Assembly (NCBI GenBank): GCA_963693365.1
Contig: CAVNZM010000003.1
Span: forward strand, 5,580,001 to 5,644,000
Length of the DNA: 64,000 nucleotides
Direction: 5' to 3'
Source of the DNA: Amoebidium appalachense
Lineage: Eukaryota > Ichthyosporea
Each line of letters opens with the position of its first letter. Positions within the stretch are counted from its first letter, which is position 1. The position numbers were made by a program, and so were the translations under genes. The notes beneath the pieces are model-generated. The model had not been told where the DNA came from. It ran no database searches and saw only the letters and a list, made by a program, of their open reading frames with translations. Positions 26,142 through 53,408 of this stretch are shown here, one piece after another.

Positions 26142-26688
26142 GTAAAAACTGAGCGTCAAATATCGTGTTGATGCATTATATACTACCCCCAGATCTACCA
26201 TTAAATATATACCCGCCAAAAGAATTGAATGGTTTTCATCCAATCATACAACTTTAAACCACTACCCAATGGTATCGCTCGCTTGTGCAAGTTAGAGGTG
26301 TAATTAACGCTCATTAGCTAACTTTCACAACCGGGCCCTCCGACTGGTTCACTATCACGGCTCACGAGGCCACTTCTGCAACTTCCACGACCGAAGAATC
26401 TGATTGGTCCCCTGCTAACGAAGTCATTAACCCAACTTTCACAACCGTCAATTCGTCAATTAAATCTCCCCAGACCAACATTTCACTAACCACCTTACGT
26501 AAGGCTTACGTAAGCCCCTACGCAAGCCTCCCCCCAAACCTCTATATCGTGGTCTGGCCCCCCCCCGACCCCACCGCCTCACGTAACCCCGGCCCCGGGC
26601 CAGCCAACCAAAAGGTCCAGTTGTGCAAAACAGCCGAGTTGGCCGCCCCCCCCCTACGGCGGGCGCCCCCTACGGGTACGGTAAGTAT
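26142..26688. other. Spacer with palindromes
   Basis: No gene. CTTACGTAAGGCTTACGTAAG near 26495-26515 is a nested palindrome; CCAAT/ATTGG motifs near 26240 and 26403. Confidence 0.4.
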
Positions 26689-26734
26689 CACGGCCATCTA
26701 CAAAAAGAAACACCGGTGTTTCTAGATGGTCGTG
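26689..26734. repeat. 46-bp hairpin
   Basis: CACGGCCATCTA (26689-26700) pairs with TAGATGGTCGTG (ending 26734) and encloses the perfect palindrome GAAACACCGGTGTTTC. It may be a miniature element end or a regulatory hairpin. Confidence 0.75.
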
Positions 26735-26942
26735 GAAAGTATGTATGTAAGGTATGTTATAGGCCGCAGGGACTGCGCATGCCAGGGAGACAGTGTAATT
26801 ACAACATTAAGAAAAAACGCGGCTTATGGCTGGGCCAATCAAGGCGAAGCGATTGCTTTTTTGTTCGACTGACGTCATCGAGGTGCGAGCAAACTGTTTC
26901 GGAGCGTAAAAAAACTTTGTCAGGATATCGATGAGACCCCCC

Positions 26943-27300
26943 AAATGCGAGCGAAGCGAGCCAGGTGCATAACACTGGTGGCGGACCGGGCCACTGGTGA
27001 TGGGACTGCGGTTCGCGGCGCTGATCCTTCAAGGGCCCCGGATTGGCAAGGGCCGTCCTCTGTATTATAATCCCCCCCCGCAAAATGCGAGTGAAGCGAG
27101 CCTACCGTAAAAAAAATTACGAACTTGCCCCCTAAAATGCGAGCGAAGCGAGCCTACACGTAAAAAGATAGTCAGGATATCGATGCCCCCCAAAATGCGA
27201 GCGAAGCGAGCCAACATGTACATGTATAAAATAGCAAACGGCCTAGCGGGCCCCCCGGGTCGGGCCGGCTGCACGTGGCCCGTTGCGGGCGAAGCGAGCC
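26943..27300. repeat. Dispersed 20-bp repeat AATGCGAGCGAAGCGAGCC, five copies
   Basis: Copies at 26943-26962, 27083-27102, 27135-27154, 27193-27212 and a partial at 27284-27300, several preceded by a C-run. AGGATATCGATG also occurs twice nearby (about 26922 and 27175). The core GCGAGCGAAGCGAGC is partly self-complementary. Confidence 0.85.
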
Positions 27301-27742
27301 TAGCAAGACTGCGGCCCGCTGCGATAGCTATTCTACTCTATTTGTGAATTTTATCGTTAGCCAATCGGAAGTACCTTGCCCGTTTGCGCTATCATTCTGA
27401 GCAGAAAAATCTGGATCCTCTGCAGTTTTGTTTTGTTTTTCACGGAACATATCAAAGAGCACCATGGCAATGCAATATGTAGCAGCCTTGAATATTGAAT
27501 GGTAATGTTGAGGACACACGTACGCTGTGACACAAAATAAAGACTGAATAGATCATACAAACAGAATTCTAGTGTAACCCAAAAAACCACTCGTGGAGAG
27601 AATCAATCATTCAGCAAACTTTCAACCAAAAACAAAGTTGCATACGGTTTCTTTGTTTCCCCACTACTCTCTCACTGACTAAGAGAACAAATCACTGTCA
27701 TAGTATAGCTAATTCACGGGCGTCTGCCTTTGGTCGTTCAAA
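27301..27742. other. Upstream region of the SYLF-SH3 gene
   Basis: No gene seen; this is the presumed promoter and 5' leader. No clear TATA box in the last 100 bases. Confidence 0.4.
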
Positions 27743-44160
<16,418 letters not shown>

Positions 44161-45079
44161 GGGAGGGGATGACCATACACACAGTGTCACAACAAGGGGC
44201 GAGTGGGTATGGTTCGAGTCCCTCCCTTTGCCGTGCCGCACCGCACAAACCATTTGCTCTTGTTTACTTTTCGCACCAAGAATGTGTAGCAAATCATTGC
44301 AACTGTAAAGTTGCTATATTTAGTAACTCAAGAACACCTAAAATGGTAGAATGAGAATCAAAATGGAGCTGTTATAACAAAGCCCATTTGCCTGCAGCTA
44401 AGAAAGCTGATTGGTTTGTGAGCAGCAACACTGCCCAGTGCCAACAAGATGTCAGTAACACCCTTATCGACGTCTTAGAAAGCAGGTCATGCAAATATAT
44501 AACAATATTTAAAATTGTGACATGACTGGAAAGTGAACACAAGTATCAGGCTGCATATAAGCGAGAAGTACTGAACCAGTGAACAGCCTAAACTTTGGCC
44601 ACAGCAGCTGCAGGGTTACAAACCAGTGGAATGTGTGTGCATACCTAAGTAGATCATGAGTCACGGACGATGCGTGAAGCCCCCCCGCGGCCGCCCGGTG
44701 GCCGGCTTCCTTTGTTTATATCCATGTACCATTAGACGGAAAATCTCATCTTTCTATCAGATACAAGCACAAATTATCCAGTTATTTCACTAAAACCCAC
44801 ACACTACGATTCAAACGACATGGGTGATGATGGGTGTGTCGTGTACCCCGGCGTATATGCAAAATAGAGCGAGGGTTATGATTGGCTCTAAGGACGTTGG
44901 GGAATTTTCTGAACGTGACCGAAGATCCTATTGGCTAGTGTGTTTTACGTGCGAGTAAATAAAAAGCAGCAGATGGCTCATTTGCACAACAACAACACGG
45001 CGGTTTACTTGCAAAGCAGGTCGCATTATCAATCCAGTGTACATCAACACACACCCATTTCAGTGTTTCCCATTTCAAA
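44161..45079. other. Intergenic region between divergent genes
   Basis: Unique, mostly AT-rich sequence without gene. GCGGCCGCCCGGTGGCCGGC near 44688 is a GC-rich palindromic patch. ATTGG at 44930-44934 and TAAATAAA at 44956-44963 appear to be the promoter of the Cys-rich gene. Confidence 0.5.
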
Positions 45080-45832
45080 ATGGCCAGCTCACGCACACTC
45101 GCAGCCATTCTGCTCTCAGCGACTGCCCTCTTTTCAGGGTCCGCAGTCGCCTCTCCCACCCGCACACAGCGCAGCACAAAAGCCACCGTTCCCTCCTTCG
45201 ACGGGTTTGTGCGGTGTGACACGGTCATGAGCTGCGGGTGGGGCTACTACACAGACTCATGGGACGGCGGTGTTGCGCGCTGCAACCCCAAAGAGAAAGA
45301 CCTCGAGGACGGGTTTGCTGCGTGCTGGTACGTGCAGTGCTGCCTGCAGCCGGCAGACATGCGCTGCAACGACCCGGTGCTCAACATCACATGCCCGGCC
45401 GGCGAGGAACTGACCCGGGACAAGAAGGGCATGTCGCAAGAGACCGATTGGGAGTCGGCAGACGCCGACCGTGGGTGCTGCATCAACAAGACAATGAACG
45501 GGCCCCTGGTGACGCCCAAAACAACAAACTTCACAAAGTGCAGCGAGTCAAAGTCACTCAACCAGACCGGGGGTTGCCCCTTCGGTTTCAAGCCCAACCC
45601 GTTCGACCCGGCTGGAAGCGAGCAGGTGTGTGACCCGAAGGCCAAGAAGGGGTCGAAGAATGCATGCACGTCCAAGAGGTGCTGCATGATGCCGGAATGG
45701 GTGCATTGCAACGACGAGAGGCTGGGGGTCAAGTGTGATGGCGACTACAAGAGGGACGACACGGGCAGGGTGGAGACCTGCCGCACAGGCATTGATAAGT
45801 GCGATAAGAAGTTCTGCTGTGCAAGCAGCTAG
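45080..45832 (+). CDS. Secreted 22-cysteine protein, copy A
   Basis: Intronless, 250 residues. Residues 1-24 (MASSRTLAAILLSATALFSG...) are a signal peptide. The mature part has 22 Cys, several as CC pairs, in three similar segments of the form C...C-NP or NDP...GCC, and N-glycosylation sites NIT, NKT, NFT and NQT. The even number suggests 11 disulfides and a stable extracellular or cell-wall protein. No known family. A second copy at 53409-54161 differs at only 7 residues. AATAAA at 45972-45977 is the probable polyadenylation signal. Confidence 0.85.
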   Translation: MASSRTLAAILLSATALFSGSAVASPTRTQRSTKATVPSFDGFVRCDTVMSCGWGYYTDSWDGGVARCNPKEKDLEDGFAACWYVQCCLQPADMRCNDPVLNITCPAGEELTRDKKGMSQETDWESADADRGCCINKTMNGPLVTPKTTNFTKCSESKSLNQTGGCPFGFKPNPFDPAGSEQVCDPKAKKGSKNACTSKRCCMMPEWVHCNDERLGVKCDGDYKRDDTGRVETCRTGIDKCDKKFCCASS

Positions 45833-46648
45833 ATTTGAGGCCTTCCCTGTGAAGTTTGACTTAATGCAATAATTCTAACGATTTTCTCAAAGATTTTACC
45901 TGTGCCTATCCGCTGCGGCCTGGATGCTCGAGCGGGATGTGAATTAAGTATGGTGTAAGCTCAGTGAGCTGAATAAAGAACACCTGCCACAAACAAATGC
46001 ATTTCACGGCCTTGTATCAGGAAGAACAAAAACACCTTTGGGACTCCTAGGAGCCACAAGACCTCATCAATTATATTGGATGTTTTCCCTCCCTCTCAAT
46101 GGTGCTCACGGGGGCCAAGGAGCCGTGCATGCACGCCACACGCAAATGAATGCAGCCGTGCATTTCATTTAAATACAATAAAGTTAAAAACAATGGCCAT
46201 GCTGGTTTAAAGACCAATACTTCGCACATCACGTGAATTTGCATTCACCTTCCACAACGAATCGTTTGAGGCTACGAAAACTTGGGGGGAGGGAGGGGCT
46301 CGTGGAATGGAGCTTTGGGGTGGGGGAGAGGGGGAAGGGACCGGGGGGGGGGAGGGGGGAGGGGGGGGAGGCAAAAGCCCCACGGACCCTCCCTTTCCCC
46401 ACCCTACACCTCAAGACTATTGCACATCTACATATGATAACAGATATAGATCTGGGGTTTACGCTGTTTACTCGAGGCAAAGAGAACCAGTCTCAGGTAT
46501 GGGGGGGGGGGTTTTGCTCGGAATATCCCCTCAGCGGTATATCATGATCACGTACATAGATGTCGGGTGGTGACTATATATCAGGGTTTACTTTCTCTAC
46601 GAGACACCATAAAGACTACAAGGAGAAATCAATTAGTTGGGGTTCCCC

Positions 46649-46649
<1 letters not shown>
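45833..46649. other. 3' flank of copy A up to the LINE insertion
   Basis: No gene. G-rich purine run at about 46285-46372; a small repeated pattern (ATATC...GGGGTTTAC and ATATATCAGGGTTTAC) near 46440 and 46575. Confidence 0.4.

Positions 46650-46693
<44 letters not shown>
46650..46693 (-). repeat. LINE poly-A tail (44 bases)
   Basis: T44 on the plus strand equals A44 at the 3' end of the element; followed inward by unique 3' UTR and (GT)n 46733-46802. Confidence 0.85.
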
Positions 46694-46697
<4 letters not shown>

Positions 46698-46729
46698 GGG
46701 CTCCCCTCGGGACACTCGGTATCAGCTGG

Positions 46730-46806
<77 letters not shown>

Positions 46807-46810
46807 TGCG

Positions 46811-49800
46811 CTATAATTTTGTAGTGATGTGTTTCTCAAGCCAATCAATACATCTAATAAACAGGTCGTAGTTACGCGTGTTTAGTATAAAATCAAGGAT
46901 GTTGTAATTTACAGGTAGGCTATCTTTCTGGGTGTCTGTTGTGAATGTGACGTGTGTGTGTTGCGGTATTATGTGGTCTATCAAACTACATTTGGCGATA
47001 CATGACCGGTTAAACTGGTGTGTGTGTGTGTTGTTTGGGCATGCAAATGATGCCACCTTATACTTATTAGATCTCCACTGTATAGCACGTGTACAGTAAA
47101 AGCGTGGTAATTGATCAATAATACCATCAGCTAGAGAAAGACCAGTTCTACAGGAAGGTAATATGTATTTAGGTGTTATACACTTGCGAGTGCCATATTT
47201 GGCAATATGGTTGAGGCGGTCAGTATATATAAAACGAGACATAAGGCTTAGTTTTTCAAGGTGTATGCTTTCATCGGGTCTAGTGTCGTTTGGTATCTTT
47301 TTCCATTTGTTATATTGCGTGATTATCTTGTGATTGTGTACATGTTTAATAAGTAAGTGGCAGTCCAAAGTCACACACACACTATTGCGGGGTTTATTTG
47401 TATTTGTGCCCAGGGGAGAAGGGGAGAGAGAGGGGAGGAAAGAGGGGAGAGGTGAGGAGGGGACAGGTCGGATAGAGAAGAGAGGGTGGGAGGGCAAATA
47501 CTTCTTTAAGCGGCTTATGTGCTTATTGAATTTCAGCGCGAGATAGGATACTCTAGCAGCTATTGGGACCAGACCATATATCGAGAGCGTTACAGGCCCA
47601 GGTTTACAACAGTTGTTAGATAGAAAGGAGGCAACTTCTGCTTCAAGGAAATTTGCCAAGGGTTTAAGCGCTCTAGTTCTCTCTTTCTTGATCCAAGCGG
47701 CGAGAAGGGGTAAACCATATTCACATGCCGGGAAGACAAAAGTGCGAATAAATGTAAGTCTAATAGAAGGATGGAGGGGTGTGTCTTTAAAAATATTAGC
47801 CGAGAAGAAAGCTAACCGCTTACGAGCCAACTCTACCCTCTTTTCGACCATATGGGGAAACATAACACCAACAGAATCAACCGGAACACCAAGATATTTG
47901 TATTCTGGAACTATAGGTACAGGTTTAGATGATAATGTAAATGTGTGTAAATTGTTAGCTATATCAGGTACAAGAACACCACATTTGTCTATGTTAAGGA
48001 TCATAAGGTTTGCCTTGCACCACTCTGACACTACATCGAACAATCTTTGCAGGCGTCTAGGGGTACGGGCAAGGAGGGACAGATCATCAGCATAGAGAAG
48101 TGCAGGCGGAAAGTTATTAATAGGGTCATCGTTTTCGGCGTAAATCTTGACAGCCAAATCATCTATAAATAGGTTAAACAAAAAGGGGCTAAGCAATGAG
48201 CCCTGCAAGAGACCTCTAGTACGAGCAAAACCATATGAAAGATGCCCATTAACCACAGCTCTACCATAGGTTTGAGACAAGAGTGCTTCTAACAGAACAC
48301 CAATGCAGTGTGGTACACCCCGTGCAGCAAGCTTTTCCCATAGGAGACCAGGGGAGACAGAATCGTAAGCAGTTTTCCAATCAATAAAGCCAACATATTG
48401 TGCACCAACTTGCATAGAATCGTGCAGTGCCATTATTTGAACATAACATGAATTGTTTTTACGAAAAGCGGATTGGCATGGGTGTATGTGAAGAATAGAT
48501 TGAAACCTAGGGTGATGTGCAAATAACCTAAGTAAGCAAGCTTCAAAGAATCTACGAACAACCTGGGTTAGTGTAATGGGGCGAAAGGATGATATGGGGC
48601 CCTCAGAGTCCTTCTTAACTATGGGGATCACTAAGGTATCTAACCAAGATGACGGGACATGTCCACATTTAACACACCAAGAAAAGAGAGAGCTTAACAT
48701 GATAGTAAGATCAGGTTTAATAGCACGATCACTTTCCTTTTGTGGGTAGGAGGGAACAAGGATTTTAAGAAACCCAGCAGGGAGTCCATCAGGTCCACAA
48801 GACTTACTAGAGCTATAACTAGATATCACAGACCATATGGCATCGGGACTGAAAAAGGGGAGGATCGATTCTATGGGGATAGATGGGTCTACAGGCCACA
48901 CAATAGGTTTCTGAGCGGGGGTCCTATCTTTAAACAGTTCCGAGAAATACTTATCAGAGTCTATGAGGGGGTCTCCAGTGGTATCACCAATAATACGAGC
49001 AGGGGGGCCAAATCGATTCATACTAGCAAGCCGGCGCAAGCTTTCCTTTTGAGACAGGGGTTCACCTAGTCTAGCGGGAGTGGTGTTTGGTAACAAGAGA
49101 GCATCGGGATATTCCTTCCTACCACCGCCAGCATAATCACCGAGATCTATCAAATCATCAACAATAAAGTTAGTGCATGTATCTAGTACGAGATGTGAAT
49201 CTGGCCTGGCTTGTGCAGATTCTAATAGGCGCATATATATAGGGTGTTTCGTAGCATAGCATACACATACATCAACTCTACCCCACTGTGACTTAAGCTG
49301 GGATAGACGGAGGCGAAAGGTGGGAGGGGGAGGGGGGAGCAGATCAAGGGAGATCTTAGGTAGGAAAAGGATAGGAGAGTGGTCAGATGACCTAGAGAGG
49401 TTAGGAGGGAGAGAGAGTTTTGACATGGTTGATGGCCAAAAGGCCACTCCCCAGTCGGTGTTGTGGGCATGGGATATTTGAGGGAACCGCAAAGTGTGAC
49501 TTTGGACATACCTTGCTAAAGGGATAGCACGCTCCGGGGGCTTAGATGGGTACCCGACACTCACTTGCAGTGTGTCTGTGTGGTGGAGTCGCGTGTTAAA
49601 ATCACCTAAAATAACAGTGGACATTGGTAACTGTGACAACTCGTGAGTCAATTCGACAACCGACATAGATGGTGGGTAATATACAAAAGTAAAAACATTA
49701 GAAAGAAACTCTATAGAAACCGAGAATTCCGTTTTTGCTACCGGTTTGCACTTCACTCTCACGTGTGGTGCGGCAAGTACAATAATGCCTCGGTTTTTCG

Positions 49801-50005
49801 CGTAACCGGGGTGTGTGGATGTGTCGACCAATGTAGAGTTGAATTTGTGGTGGTTTTTAAACTGTGTTTCGCAAATCACTGTAAACGTGTGGTTGTTTGT
49901 CTGTTGTTGTATGTAGCTGATTTTATCGTCGAGTGTCCCGGGGGGGAGGCCCTTTTGGGGGCCCAGTGTCCGAGCATTCCAGAAGAAGAAGGATAAATTA
50001 GGCAT
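46811..50005 (-). CDS. LINE ORF2: AP endonuclease and reverse transcriptase
   Basis: A 1064-residue protein from ATG 50005. Residues 1 to about 215 are an APE-type endonuclease (FFFWNARTLG, ICETQF, ILGDFNTRL, SDHSPI). Residues about 395-720 form the reverse transcriptase: GPDGLPAGFLK, PITLTQVVRRFFEACLL, motif A FIDWKTAYDS, LQGSLLSPFLFNLFIDDL and catalytic LLYADDLSLLAR. The C-terminal part has no RNase H that I can see. It nicks target DNA and copies the element's RNA in place. The start overlaps the ORF1 stop by 8 bases, so translation probably depends on reinitiation. No premature stops, so recently active. Confidence 0.95.
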   Translation of the reverse strand: MPNLSFFFWNARTLGPQKGLPPGTLDDKISYIQQQTNNHTFTVICETQFKNHHKFNSTLVDTSTHPGYAKNRGIIVLAAPHVRVKCKPVAKTEFSVSIEFLSNVFTFVYYPPSMSVVELTHELSQLPMSTVILGDFNTRLHHTDTLQVSVGYPSKPPERAIPLARYVQSHTLRFPQISHAHNTDWGVAFWPSTMSKLSLPPNLSRSSDHSPILFLPKISLDLLPPPPPTFRLRLSQLKSQWGRVDVCVCYATKHPIYMRLLESAQARPDSHLVLDTCTNFIVDDLIDLGDYAGGGRKEYPDALLLPNTTPARLGEPLSQKESLRRLASMNRFGPPARIIGDTTGDPLIDSDKYFSELFKDRTPAQKPIVWPVDPSIPIESILPFFSPDAIWSVISSYSSSKSCGPDGLPAGFLKILVPSYPQKESDRAIKPDLTIMLSSLFSWCVKCGHVPSSWLDTLVIPIVKKDSEGPISSFRPITLTQVVRRFFEACLLRLFAHHPRFQSILHIHPCQSAFRKNNSCYVQIMALHDSMQVGAQYVGFIDWKTAYDSVSPGLLWEKLAARGVPHCIGVLLEALLSQTYGRAVVNGHLSYGFARTRGLLQGSLLSPFLFNLFIDDLAVKIYAENDDPINNFPPALLYADDLSLLARTPRRLQRLFDVVSEWCKANLMILNIDKCGVLVPDIANNLHTFTLSSKPVPIVPEYKYLGVPVDSVGVMFPHMVEKRVELARKRLAFFSANIFKDTPLHPSIRLTFIRTFVFPACEYGLPLLAAWIKKERTRALKPLANFLEAEVASFLSNNCCKPGPVTLSIYGLVPIAARVSYLALKFNKHISRLKKYLPSHPLFSIRPVPSSPLPSFLPSLSPSPLGTNTNKPRNSVCVTLDCHLLIKHVHNHKIITQYNKWKKIPNDTRPDESIHLEKLSLMSRFIYTDRLNHIAKYGTRKCITPKYILPSCRTGLSLADGIIDQLPRFYCTRAIQWRSNKYKVASFACPNNTHTHQFNRSCIAKCSLIDHIIPQHTHVTFTTDTQKDSLPVNYNILDFILNTRNYDLFIRCIDWLEKHITTKL

Positions 50006-51182
50006 CGGTTTGGTCCGACACCTGTGGGGTTGGTTCCCACTTGTCGCTTACGGGGTCGTATGCACGACCTTCCGCCAGCGCGAACAGTTCGCAGAAGAGC
50101 TCGATTTCCATCTCGCATCGGCGTTTGCGCTCGAGCAGTTTCTCACCAGAAAACATTGGTTCCTTCGTGTCCGTGTCTATCACGCTCGTAGCATCGTTTT
50201 CCAACTTTGCGAGGAACTCTTTTGCCTTGCTGATGCGTACACGACAACGTGTGGCGCACGCATTCTTAGCAGACACTTTACGTTCTTTGTCTGCTTTCTG
50301 AATGTTTTCCGGCGCGCATGGGTCGTAGCTTGGGAGGTGGGTGAAGAAGCTTCCACACCCCTTTGTCGCGTCACGGATGAACGCACGGTTATAGTCGCCC
50401 CGTACTGCTACTTCCAGCACATCGTATCCAATGAAGGACAGACAAAGGATGCGAGAGCACCGGAAGCCGAGAGCCTTGAAGATGGACCACATGGCCCTGT
50501 GTGGGCGTCTGCCGTGCTTGACTTTGAAATACACCCTCTCGTATTTGGGTGGGATGTTGATGTTACCGTTTGCTTGGGTGTTCCCCTTAGCCGGCGGTTT
50601 GGGAGGGGAGTTGCGGCGGTACTCGTTGCCTGCAAGAATGCTGGCATATGTTTCCTTGGCAATTTGGCGGAGCTCGGGTGTTTTACGAGAGTTCGCATAT
50701 TCTAGGAACTCTGCCGGGAGCTGTGCTTCCGGTCCTGTGTTGTTTTGTGTTGGGGTGGAAATGTCTCCGTCGCGAGATGTTTGCTCATGAGTTTTGGGGT
50801 TTTGCGATCCACTAATGTTTAGCTGGGCTGTGAGTGAATCAATGGTGAGCTTGAGTTGGGTATTTTCTGTTTGGAGTTTTTCTATCATGTTCTTGAGTGG
50901 TAACAGCTCATTTAGCTGTTTCTTAACGAGGGCAAGTTCTGCCAGTACTGTATCAACCGAAAGTTTCGGCATGGTTGTTATTGTGTTTCTACGGAGTGGT
51001 GTGGTGTTATTCTGAATGGGTAGTGTATTGTAAATAGGTGTTGCGCTTAGTCTAAGGCGATGTTTTTCTGGTTGTGCATCTGTGGTAGGTGTATCTGCTG
51101 GACGTTTTAATGGTCGCACATGTGTGATGGGTGTAGATGGAACTTTGAAAGAGGTTCTGAAACGATTATAGGCATGTGCCAT
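49998..51182 (-). CDS. LINE ORF1 protein
   Basis: ATG 51182, 394 residues. N-terminal 70 residues are basic and disordered; residues about 75-120 (LAELALVKKQLNELLPLKNM, IEKLQTENTQLKLTIDSLTA) form a coiled coil for trimerisation. The centre (about 215-290, YERVYFKVKHGRRPHRAMWS, YDVLEVAVRGDYNRAF) looks like an RRM-type RNA-binding fold. No CCHC knuckle is evident. The role is to bind element RNA and act as chaperone for ORF2. Confidence 0.85.
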   Translation of the reverse strand: MAHAYNRFRTSFKVPSTPITHVRPLKRPADTPTTDAQPEKHRLRLSATPIYNTLPIQNNTTPLRRNTITTMPKLSVDTVLAELALVKKQLNELLPLKNMIEKLQTENTQLKLTIDSLTAQLNISGSQNPKTHEQTSRDGDISTPTQNNTGPEAQLPAEFLEYANSRKTPELRQIAKETYASILAGNEYRRNSPPKPPAKGNTQANGNINIPPKYERVYFKVKHGRRPHRAMWSIFKALGFRCSRILCLSFIGYDVLEVAVRGDYNRAFIRDATKGCGSFFTHLPSYDPCAPENIQKADKERKVSAKNACATRCRVRISKAKEFLAKLENDATSVIDTDTKEPMFSGEKLLERKRRCEMEIELFCELFALAEGRAYDPVSDKWEPTPQVSDQTDA

Positions 51183-51205
51183 GACATGGATGGGGGTGTT
51201 CCCCG

Positions 51206-51959
51206 GCCCTTAGGGCCACGGATGGCCTGGTTTAGGGGTGGATGCGCGAAGGATACTATTTATTAGCAGATAATAAAGAGCGACATTTGAATCGATGTGT
51301 GAAGTATCTATTTGTGTGAAGTATCTATTTCATACGTCACCTGTCCTGTGCCACAGACAAAACAGACAAAGGCTCTGTGTCACTGTGACCTAAGTATTCG
51401 GGTTACAGGTAGCCTAGCCTCTGGTTCCATATAGATCTAGTAGTCCTACAAAGCTGCGTAATTTAATACGTTGGGCCCCTACTGGCACATCCATAGTTGA
51501 CACTCCGAGTCCTCGGTACGGGCCCCAGGTCACTATGATCTGGTAATGTAAACTTCTACCCAACAAGACACACATGTAGAAAACGACGTTACAGCATACA
51601 TATTACTATAGTATGTGGAGATATAACTTAAAAGATAAAAACAAAAAAATCGTTTATTTTAGGTACCAGGGCTTAGTCAGTATTCTGAGACTGTAATGCA
51701 TTTTAGTCCAGGCAACCCATATATCACTTGTGGAACAGTAGAACCTCGCCAGAGTTAAGTATGAAATCAAGCACAGAAAAACCCGGCAGGCCTTTCCCTG
51801 TGGCATGCTTTGCATGGGCCAGGGTAAATCGGGTGTGTATGTCTGGAAAATCAAATTCAGTATATCATATCGAATATTTTAATTGATATTTTCCACTGCC
51901 TTTCCTCCGGTCCCCCCATCCGCTTCTTCTGTAGAAAAAGGGAACCAGAGATAGGTAGA
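51206..51959. other. 5' flank of the LINE
   Basis: No gene seen. GTGTGAAGTATCTATTT is duplicated in tandem at about 51298-51330; otherwise AT-rich unique sequence. Confidence 0.4.
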
Positions 51960-52671
<712 letters not shown>

Positions 52672-52742
52672 TCGAGTTGAATATTTGTGCCTAAAATGTC
52701 GTTGAAAAGAAAGAATAATAGGGAATTGTGCGAATACCCTTG

Positions 52743-52949
52743 TTACATCGATGGCTTGCAGTTGTTGATGATGAATGGTGTATTGAGTCTGTGATACCAG
52801 TGACAGTGCCTAAAAATTTTAAAAATATATATAAGAGTTACTTCCTGCCAGGCAAGAAGACCGGAGACATATATATGGTCGTCGATGTCCCCGTCGACAT
52901 CTTGAAAATGGAGCGCGATTCGCTCAATGTGAAGGAAAATGATTGGTAT
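52743..52949 (+). other. Possible orphan exon
   Basis: An open frame encodes NFKNIYKSYFLPGKKTGDIY and VVDVPVDILKMERDSLNVKE, ending at a strong donor (GGTAT|GTAAGTTT). Amino-acid composition looks coding, but I found no start or partner exon. Confidence 0.25.
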
Positions 52950-53231
52950 GTAAGTTTGTCTTGTGGCGGTGGAACACAGTGACCTACTGCATGTCCACAT
53001 GAGCCCCATACACGCCATCGGTTTATCAATCTATCAACCCAAATATAAGCTTAGTGAATGGCAGAGTAAAAACTATGAAAACATCAGAGAGTGAATACAA
53101 GTAGCTCGCGGAGTCGACAATCATCTGTATTGGAGATAGGACAACTGTCCCAAGCATAGCCTTGGAGTCACTTTGGGGAAGTCAGACTTTGGGGAATTTC
53201 TGAAATTCCTTCGAACACAATCCTCATTTCT

Positions 53232-53265
53232 ATTGGCTAAAAAGTTTTGCCTGCGAGTATATAAA
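53232..53265 (+). promoter_or_regulatory. Promoter of Cys-rich copy B (inverted CCAAT and TATA)
   Basis: ATTGG at 53232-53236 and TATATAAA at 53258-53265, 26 bases apart start to start, as in copy A (44930 and 44956, TAAATAAA there). The TATA differs in one base. Confidence 0.6.
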
Positions 53266-53408
53266 CTAACCGCTGAGGACTCATTTGCGCACACAAACAA
53301 CCGAGCTCACAAGTTCAGACAATCCCGCCAAGCGACCAAAAAAGAGTGGAGTCTCAGATTACTTTCCTCACACCTATATATTCAACCTTAATTTTTTTCC
53401 ATTATAAA

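Larger units (their letters stand above)
46642..51205 (-). mobile_element. Full-length non-LTR (LINE) retrotransposon
   Basis: On the minus strand: ORF1 (51182-49998), ORF2 with endonuclease and reverse transcriptase (50005-46811), a short 3' UTR with (AC)n, and a terminal poly-A of 44 (poly-T at 46650-46693). GTTCCCCG is present just beyond the poly-A (46642-46649) and just beyond the 5' end (51198-51205), a candidate 8-bp target-site duplication; this would leave only about 15 bases of 5' UTR, so the 5' limit is tentative. Both ORFs are intact. Confidence 0.85.

Noticed and set aside
26623-26934. 103-codon ORF at the 26.7-kb hairpin
   Set aside because: Starts at a non-ATG codon, crosses a palindrome and C-runs, and matches nothing.
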